NCBI GenBank assembly: GCA_009779255.1
Contig: WREQ01000012.1
Span: 1-37,274 of the forward strand
Origin: Dehalococcoidia bacterium
GTDB taxonomy: Bacteria > Chloroflexota > Dehalococcoidia > Dehalococcoidales > UBA1222
Length of the DNA: 37,274 bases
Reading direction: 5' to 3'
The notes under the pieces are model-generated. The model made no database searches. It was not told the DNA's origin and saw only the letters and a program-made list of their open reading frames with translations. Made by a program: the position numbers and the translations under genes. Below are positions 32,024-37,274 of this stretch, piece after piece (the first letter of the stretch is position 1; the number at the start of each line of letters is the position of its first letter).

Positions 32024-33304
32024 CTAAAACAGCGGCTTGAGGTGAATCACCTGCTCGCGTGAAGGGCCGCAACAGGCCATATATACTTCGCAGCCAGCCA
32101 GCTCCCCGATACGTTTCACGAAGGTCTGCGCCTGCAATGGCAGGTCTTCAAACCTGCGCACATGGGTTATCGGCATGCCCCATCCGGAAAACTCTTCATA
32201 AACCGGCTTGCAGCGCTCCAGTTCGGCCACGCTGGCCGGAAAATAATCAATCTTTTTGCCGTTCAGCTCGTAAGCGGTGCAGATTTTAAGGCTTTCCATA
32301 CTGTCCAGCACATCAAGACGGGTAATGGCAAGGGCAGTCATGCCGTTTATGCGGCAGGAGAAACGGGCGGCCACGGCATCAAACCAGCCGATGCGGCGCG
32401 GGCGGCCGGTAGTAGTACCATATTCATGCGCAATATCGCGGATTTTTTGCCCGGTGGCGTCCATCAGCTCGGTAGGCATGGGGCCGTTGCCCACACGAGT
32501 GCAGTACGCCTTGAAAATACCCAGCACGCTCTCTATGTGGTTGGGGGCGATGCCGGAGCCCAGGCAGCCACCGGCGGTGAGCGGCGATGAGGAAGTTCCG
32601 TAGGGATAGGTGCCGAAGTCGGGGTCAAGCAGGGCACCCTGCGCCCCCTCCATTATCACCTTTTTACCCTGTTCCAGCGCCTCGTCCAGCAGACTGACGG
32701 TATTTTTGATGAAAGGAGTAAGATAATCGGCGTATTCACAGTACTGATTGTATATTTCATCCAGTGAAAGCGGTTCCACACCGTAAATTTTGGTGAACAG
32801 CGTGTTCTTGGCCTCCAGCGCCATCGCCAGCCGCTCCTTAAAATCAGCCTTGTCCAACAGGTCACAGACACGGATGCCCAAACGGTTGGTCTTATCGGCG
32901 AATGCCGGACCTATGCCGCGTTTGGTGGTGCCCAGCGCCTTGCCGGCGCGGGATTTTTCCTCCAGCTCGTCCAGCAGGATATGATACGGCATGACCAGAT
33001 GGGCGCGGTCGGAAATAGCAAGTTTGGCGGTGTTCACGCCGGCCTTGTTTAGCATGGCGATTTCACTTATTAGCACCGCGGGGTTGATTACCACGCCGTT
33101 GCCTATAACGCAGGAGACATCTGAGAAGATGCCCGCAGGCACTAAGTGCAACTTGAACTCGCCAAGACGATTGATAACGGTATGGCCGGCGTTGTCGCCA
33201 CCAGAAAACCGCACCACTATGTCCGCATTTTCGGACATCTGGTCTACTACCTTGCCCTTACCCTCGTCACCCCATTGTCCACCTACAATCGCTAGAACCG
33301 GCAT
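32024..33304 (-). CDS. purA: Adenylosuccinate synthetase
   Basis: The protein is 426 residues, full length. It joins IMP and aspartate using GTP, the first step to AMP. Signatures are GGQWGDEGKGKVVD at the N-terminus (P-loop and catalytic Asp), the GDNAGHTV loop with catalytic His, EGAQGALLDPDFGTYPYGTS, and a C-terminal TGRPRRIGWFDAV. GGAGAGGAGG precedes the ATG by six bases. It follows the CDP-alcohol phosphotransferase by 28 bp and closes the operon. Confidence 0.97.
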   Translation of the reverse strand: MPVLAIVGGQWGDEGKGKVVDQMSENADIVVRFSGGDNAGHTVINRLGEFKLHLVPAGIFSDVSCVIGNGVVINPAVLISEIAMLNKAGVNTAKLAISDRAHLVMPYHILLDELEEKSRAGKALGTTKRGIGPAFADKTNRLGIRVCDLLDKADFKERLAMALEAKNTLFTKIYGVEPLSLDEIYNQYCEYADYLTPFIKNTVSLLDEALEQGKKVIMEGAQGALLDPDFGTYPYGTSSSPLTAGGCLGSGIAPNHIESVLGIFKAYCTRVGNGPMPTELMDATGQKIRDIAHEYGTTTGRPRRIGWFDAVAARFSCRINGMTALAITRLDVLDSMESLKICTAYELNGKKIDYFPASVAELERCKPVYEEFSGWGMPITHVRRFEDLPLQAQTFVKRIGELAGCEVYMACCGPSREQVIHLKPLF

Positions 33305-33332
33305 CTAATGCCTCCTCTCCCTGAGCCAAAGA

Positions 33333-33920
33333 CTAAACTTGCGTGCGCAACCGGCGCCATGCCGTGTACAACCTCTGCGCAGATGTCGCCAAGCTAAGCA
33401 CCGCTATCACGGCCAACGCGATGATAATAAGATTCAGTATCAGACCAAGCGCCATCACTATGACACGCTCACTACGAGTGAACCAGCCCTCGTTCAATGT
33501 AATGCCCATACTTTCGGCACGGGCGCGGATGTAGCTGACGGTAAACGACAGCAAAAGCGTCGCCCCCGCCAGCGCGGCATACCACGGCTCGCCATCAACG
33601 GCAAATGCATATATAATAGCGGTCAGTACCACGCCTTCCGACAGTCGGTCCAATGTGGAATCCAGCACTGCCCCGAAGCGCGATACACGCCCGGTCTGAC
33701 GCGCCAGCGCCCCGTCAAACATGTCCATACTGGCGGCAATCAGCATAACCAAGCCGCCCCACTGCGGCAAACCGAGCAACACCAGCACCGCCGCACCGCA
33801 GGTCAGGACAAACCCGAACCACGTGAGAATGTCCGGCGTTATCGACGTGCGCGCAAGCGTTCTTGCCACCGGAACGGTGACATACGAAGCTACATTGCGG
33901 CGCCAATCGGTCTTTGTCAT
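33333..33920 (-). CDS. CDP-alcohol phosphatidyltransferase, probable phosphatidylinositol-phosphate synthase
   Basis: The protein is 195 residues with about six transmembrane helices. The start at 33920 (MTKTDWRRN) is chosen over upstream codons because the longer frame would overlap the glycosyltransferase by 120 bp. The complete motif D-x2-D-G-x2-A-R-x8-G-x3-D-x3-D lies at residues 66-91 (DMFDGALARQ...LDSTLDR). Enzymes of this family join CDP-diacylglycerol to an alcohol. Its place between an inositol-phosphate synthase/mannosyltransferase pair and purA favours inositol phosphate as acceptor, as in actinobacteria. Phosphatidylglycerophosphate synthesis is the alternative. It starts 7 bp after the glycosyltransferase stop. 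Confidence 0.85.
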   Translation of the reverse strand: MTKTDWRRNVASYVTVPVARTLARTSITPDILTWFGFVLTCGAAVLVLLGLPQWGGLVMLIAASMDMFDGALARQTGRVSRFGAVLDSTLDRLSEGVVLTAIIYAFAVDGEPWYAALAGATLLLSFTVSYIRARAESMGITLNEGWFTRSERVIVMALGLILNLIIIALAVIAVLSLATSAQRLYTAWRRLRTQV

Positions 33921-33927
33921 ATTGCCA

Positions 33928-35103
33928 TTACCTTCCGGAACGCGTGCCGGCCAAGTCCAGGTCTCCCTTTTGTTGCTCCGCACGCCGGGCGGAATAGGTG
34001 TAATAATCCAGAACGCGGCGCGCGACAATCCGCCAGTCATAATCCACAACCGAGGTCAGCCCCGCGGCTCCCAGTTTGCTCCGCAACGCGGGACTCTCAA
34101 TCAGCTTTTCCAGGGCGTCTGCCAACGCCTGAATGTTCTTGGGCGGCACCAACAGCGCCTGCTCGCCGTTCCTGACCACCGAGGCATAGCCATCGATAGC
34201 AGTAGCCACAATCGGTTTTCCCATGGCCATGGCTTCCAGTAGCACAATACCAAAGCTTTCTTTGCCGACAGCCGGAGCGCAGAAAATGTCGCCCGCCTGG
34301 TAATAGCGCGGCAGGTCATCCCACGGCACGCCACCGGTGAAAATCACATCCTGCAGCTTCATCCTGTTTACCTTGAATTCATAACGCTTGCGCAGGTTTT
34401 TGCCCGGCCCAACCACTATCAGGCGAATATTCGAATGCTTCTTTTTAAGCCGAGCGTAAGCTTCCAGCAGATATTTGACCCCTTTGCGCATTTCCAGCCG
34501 CCCCACAAAGATGATATTCAGCTTGCCGTCGTCATACCCAGGTATCGCTTTGACGCCCGGATTGAAGCGGGCAAGGTCGACACCATTGGGAATGATACTG
34601 AACTCTCCAGCGACGTGCTTCGCGGCATAAGCCCGCGCCGGTTCCGAAACGGCGATGCGGCCATCAAGATTGCGATTGCGCCTGCGAAGCATGATAGTGG
34701 TAATTGGACGCCCCAGACTGTAGCCTGGACTGCCGCGATAGGCATGAAAAGTGCCAACATTCAGGCTGTCGGAAAACCGCAGGATAGCGCTACACAGCAT
34801 CGGCATAAAAGGCTCATGCAAATGCACCACATCAAACTTTTCGCGTGCCAGAACATCCTTGATTTCAGGGGCCAGATTAAGAGACAGACTTATACGCAAA
34901 ATCGAGCCGCTGGCAGGCACCGAACGCGGGCGGCCGATAGGAATGAACCGCTCGCCCAGTTCGACGATACGGTTGCGCGAAGCCGGGGCGATAATGCGCA
35001 CATCGTGCCCCAGCGCGGTGAATTCAGCATCCAGCGCCATGATATGATTGACCACCCCACCAGGATGGGCAAAATCATATGGCGATACCAAGGCTATCTT
35101 CAT
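33928..35103 (-). CDS. GT4 glycosyltransferase, PimA-like
   Basis: The protein is 391 residues with the GT-B fold. The N-terminal acceptor domain starts MKIALVSPYDFAHPGGVVNH and includes DVVHLHEPFMPML. The C-terminal donor domain has IIFVGRLEMRKGVKYLLEAY and the E-x7-E motif in ESFGIVLLEAMAMGKPIVAT. The N-terminal PYDFAHPGGV...H pattern is typical of PimA, the GDP-mannose:phosphatidylinositol mannosyltransferase acting at the inner face of the membrane. It is 36 bp downstream of ino1 and 7 bp upstream of the CDP-alcohol phosphotransferase. Sugar donor and acceptor are inferred from context. Confidence 0.85.
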   Translation of the reverse strand: MKIALVSPYDFAHPGGVVNHIMALDAEFTALGHDVRIIAPASRNRIVELGERFIPIGRPRSVPASGSILRISLSLNLAPEIKDVLAREKFDVVHLHEPFMPMLCSAILRFSDSLNVGTFHAYRGSPGYSLGRPITTIMLRRRNRNLDGRIAVSEPARAYAAKHVAGEFSIIPNGVDLARFNPGVKAIPGYDDGKLNIIFVGRLEMRKGVKYLLEAYARLKKKHSNIRLIVVGPGKNLRKRYEFKVNRMKLQDVIFTGGVPWDDLPRYYQAGDIFCAPAVGKESFGIVLLEAMAMGKPIVATAIDGYASVVRNGEQALLVPPKNIQALADALEKLIESPALRSKLGAAGLTSVVDYDWRIVARRVLDYYTYSARRAEQQKGDLDLAGTRSGR

Positions 35104-35139
35104 CTGCCAGCCGTTTCCCGGTGGCCGGGCACAGCCCGG

Positions 35140-36246
35140 TTATGCCTTAGCGGACTCGCCGGCGCCAGCCGACTTGGCGTTCCCATCGACAAAAGCCTGC
35201 ACCTGGTCATGCGCCTCATCATCGGTATACTGCACCGGCGGCGATTTCATGAAATAGGCCGAGGGGGCGGTCAGCGCACCCTTGATACCCCTGTCCAGCG
35301 CCAGCTTGGCACAGCGAATGGCGTCGATCACCACGCCGGCGGAATTGGGGCTGTCCCATACCTCCAGTTTGGTTTCCAACAGCAGCGGCACATCGCCAAA
35401 AGTGCGGCCTTCCATGCGGATGTGACAGAACTTGCGATCCGTCAGCCACGGCACGTAGTCAGATGGGCCGACATGCACATCATCAGGCTCCATCTTATAA
35501 TCAAGCTGGGAAGTGACGGCGTTAGTCTTTGAAATCTTCTTGGACTCAAGGCGCTCACGCTCCAGCATATTCATGAAGTCGGTGTTGCCGCCGAAATTGA
35601 GCTGATAAGTGCGCTCCAGCTTCACGCCGCGATCCATGAACAGGCGGGTGAGCACGCGATGCACGATAGTGGCGCCCACCTGGCTCTTGATGTCATCGCC
35701 AATAATCGGCAGCCCCTTTTTCTCGAATCTCTGCTGCCAATATTTCTCACGGGCGATGAACACTGGAATGCAGTTAATCATGGCACAGCCGGCTTCCAAG
35801 ATCTGCTCAACGTACCACTTGGTGGCTTCTTCAGAGCCGACAGGCAGATAATTGATAACCACGTCGGTCTTGGCATCTTTGAGAATCTTGACGATATCGG
35901 CGGTAGGGCCGGGGGCTTTTTCGATAATCTGGGAAAGATACTTGCCCAAACCATCGTGAGTCATGCCGCGCTCAACCTTGACGCCAAGGCTGGGGACATC
36001 GGAAAGTTTGATGGTGTTGTTGGGCTTGGCAAAAATGGCCTGCGAGAGGTCCTTGCCCACCTTATTTTTATCAATGTCTATGGCGGCCACGAAGTTGATA
36101 TCACTGATATGATAGCCGCCTAGATTGACATGCATCAATCCGGGAACAAAATCCACATCCTTGGCCTTCTTGTAGAAGGTCACGCCCTGCACCAGGGATG
36201 AACAACAGTTACCTACGCCGATAATAGCGACATTAATCTTTCCCAT
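35140..36246 (-). CDS. ino1: Inositol-1-phosphate synthase
   Basis: The protein is 368 residues, the short actinobacterial/archaeal type. The start at 36246 is chosen because [18 protein letters not shown] is the usual N-terminus and GGAGG precedes it; the frame is open 22 codons further up. The NAD-binding Rossmann motif [12 protein letters not shown] comes first. The catalytic half has [47 protein letters not shown] and [14 protein letters not shown]. It converts glucose-6-phosphate to inositol-1-phosphate. It is first in the operon, with a near-consensus promoter, and supplies the acceptor for the downstream lipid enzyme. Confidence 0.93.
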   Translation of the reverse strand: MGKINVAIIGVGNCCSSLVQGVTFYKKAKDVDFVPGLMHVNLGGYHISDINFVAAIDIDKNKVGKDLSQAIFAKPNNTIKLSDVPSLGVKVERGMTHDGLGKYLSQIIEKAPGPTADIVKILKDAKTDVVINYLPVGSEEATKWYVEQILEAGCAMINCIPVFIAREKYWQQRFEKKGLPIIGDDIKSQVGATIVHRVLTRLFMDRGVKLERTYQLNFGGNTDFMNMLERERLESKKISKTNAVTSQLDYKMEPDDVHVGPSDYVPWLTDRKFCHIRMEGRTFGDVPLLLETKLEVWDSPNSAGVVIDAIRCAKLALDRGIKGALTAPSAYFMKSPPVQYTDDEAHDQVQAFVDGNAKSAGAGESAKA

Positions 36247-36326
36247 TGAGTCTTTACCTCCAGACAATAAGAATTCAGGACTACGCCTGAACTTAAGAAT
36301 GGGCGCCCTCAATTGGCAACCAAAGC

Positions 36327-36355
36327 AATATACCTTTTAGGCGTGAGAATGTCAA
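36327..36355 (-). promoter_or_regulatory. Promoter of the ino1-pimA-like-pgsA-like-purA operon
   Basis: On the minus strand, a perfect TTGACA (36350-36355) and TATATT (36327-36332) are separated by exactly 17 bp, about 80 bp before the ino1 start. Confidence 0.85.
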
Positions 36356-36472
36356 GCAAAAGCACCCTGATTGATAGTTTATGACTTCACTTTTGCTTCA
36401 TTAAGCACCTGAGATGGGACAGGTATCCCGTTGACCAGCCGCATAATTAGAGTTTATACAGCTGATGTTATA

Positions 36473-37274
36473 CTACCGCGGCTGGATTGGATACCGCTCC
36501 GTAAAACTGCAGAAACTCCAAAAATAACCGCAATCTATCTGTCTCGCAACGTTGTATACATCTGCCTTCGTAATCAAGCCGCTCTCATAGGCTTCGCCAA
36601 GAGTGTAAAACATCGAGTCTTTATATATCCATGGTGGCGGGTGCGAGGATCCCGATACAATAACATATCCTGCAACGTCCACCACAGTCTGGCCTAGGTG
36701 GACAAGGAGTGGCCAGCTCATGTCAACCAATTCCAAACCGCTGTAGATTCCGAGATACCACGTAACAATGGCCTCATCAAACCCAAACCGAGTGTAAGCA
36801 CCTACGTCCAAAAAGCGCCAGAAATCTTCGCGTATTCTTAACTCAAGTTCAGTGTCAAGCACAGGCACTTCCAAGTATGGTGGCGGAGTAGTTGGAAAAC
36901 CCACACATGCACGCTTCCCAATGTTGTACACATCTTCTTTGGTGATAAACTCTGCATCATACGCAAACTGAAGGCGATAGAACCTGGAGTCTTTATATAC
37001 ATACAATGGCCGTTCATCTGGAAAGACAAGGGTATATCCGGCAACTTGTTCAGAACGCAACAATTCTGGGTAATCTGTTCTGACTCCAATGTAAACCACT
37101 TCCCAACCGCTGAAATTTCCAAAATACTGCTGAATCCGGACAGGCCATATGTCGTCCGGCGGCAGGAAGTTAAAAACCAGCCTGTAATCCTCACACATTC
37201 TTAGCTCAAGTTCAGGGTCAAGGACTGGCGTAATATCAACGGTATTCGTGCTATCCACAGGTGTATCTGTGTTG
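36473..37274 (-). CDS. Internally duplicated protein of unknown function (5' end outside window)
   Basis: The frame stays open to the right edge (NTDTPVDSTNTVD...), so the GTG at 37258 is probably not the start and an export signal may lie outside. About 267 residues are visible. Two repeats of ~115 residues are clear. Each begins with a PVLDxELELRxxED motif, has a middle part GxYSGxELV or GNFSGWEVV, then a VAGYxxV strand, a YKDSxFYxL motif, and ends ITKxDVYNIxxxx. The aromatic-rich strands suggest a small beta/alpha repeat domain, possibly extracellular. No family is named. Confidence 0.65.
   Translation of the reverse strand, partial: NTDTPVDSTNTVDITPVLDPELELRMCEDYRLVFNFLPPDDIWPVRIQQYFGNFSGWEVVYIGVRTDYPELLRSEQVAGYTLVFPDERPLYVYKDSRFYRLQFAYDAEFITKEDVYNIGKRACVGFPTTPPPYLEVPVLDTELELRIREDFWRFLDVGAYTRFGFDEAIVTWYLGIYSGLELVDMSWPLLVHLGQTVVDVAGYVIVSGSSHPPPWIYKDSMFYTLGEAYESGLITKADVYNVARQIDCGYFWSFCSFTERYPIQPR

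Noticed and set aside
33339-34175. 278-codon plus-strand open frame
   Set aside because: It is the antisense of the CDP-alcohol phosphotransferase, whose full catalytic motif is on the other strand.
34435-35532. 365-codon plus-strand open frame
   Set aside because: It is the antisense of the PimA-like glycosyltransferase and inositol-1-phosphate synthase genes, both well supported.

Overview
The window looks like a chromosomal segment of a Chloroflexota bacterium, most likely a Dehalococcoidia-type lineage. This is inferred from gene content and order, not from a marker search. The clues are an actinobacterial-type inositol-1-phosphate synthase clustered with a PimA-like glycosyltransferase, a CDP-alcohol phosphotransferase and purA; a UPF0237 (ACT) plus UPF0210 pair; rpsO-pnp next to dapB-asd-dapA; and small palindromic dispersed repeats. 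Core genes are GC-rich with many TTG and GTG starts. The accessory stretches (about 1-2700, 5000-5800, 25-31.5 kb and 36.4 kb to the end) look visibly more AT-rich.

Layout. 1-2.7 kb: a degraded accessory cluster with two related DUF4259-like genes, a toxin C-terminal tail, a third small immunity-like gene, and transposase remnants of two IS types. 2.74 kb: tRNA-His with a good promoter. 2.9-4.6 kb: ACT and UPF0210 genes. 4.89 kb: tRNA-Arg(UCG), followed by a decayed BRO-N (phage antirepressor-type) gene and a small coiled-coil membrane protein. 5.8-8.1 kb: a minus-strand operon hicB-hicA-mtaB-cbiX-like. 8.2-11.8 kb: fabF-recJ-plsY, closed by a palindromic bidirectional terminator shared with ppa. 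11.9-14.7 kb: ppa and an MrfA-like helicase. 15.0-16.7 kb: DUF503, a HAAS-like membrane protein and a PadR regulator. 17.1-17.9 kb: a second hicAB pair, with hicA apparently frameshifted, and a small membrane protein. 18.1-24.2 kb: rpsO, pnp, dapB, asd, dapA and a GNAT acetyltransferase. 24.3-31.5 kb: a lipoprotein; a MarR / MacB-like ABC transporter / small alarmone synthetase operon; a triple tandem copy of the dispersed palindromic repeat; and two exported proteins. 32.0-36.2 kb: the operon ino1-pimA-like-pgsA-like-purA under a near-consensus promoter. 36.5 kb to the end: a partial, internally duplicated protein.

How the genes work together. fabF and plsY contribute to fatty acid and phospholipid synthesis. 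dapB, asd and dapA form the shared trunk of the diaminopimelate/lysine pathway. ino1, the CDP-alcohol phosphotransferase and the PimA-like transferase together suggest phosphatidylinositol and its mannosides. MarR-ABC-alarmone synthetase suggests an efflux or stress module.

I did not find a clearly undescribed multi-gene system. The observations most worth following are the long palindromic repeat family, the toxin-tail/immunity cluster, the BRO-N scar beside tRNA-Arg, the frameshifted hicA, and the alarmone synthetase in an ABC exporter operon.
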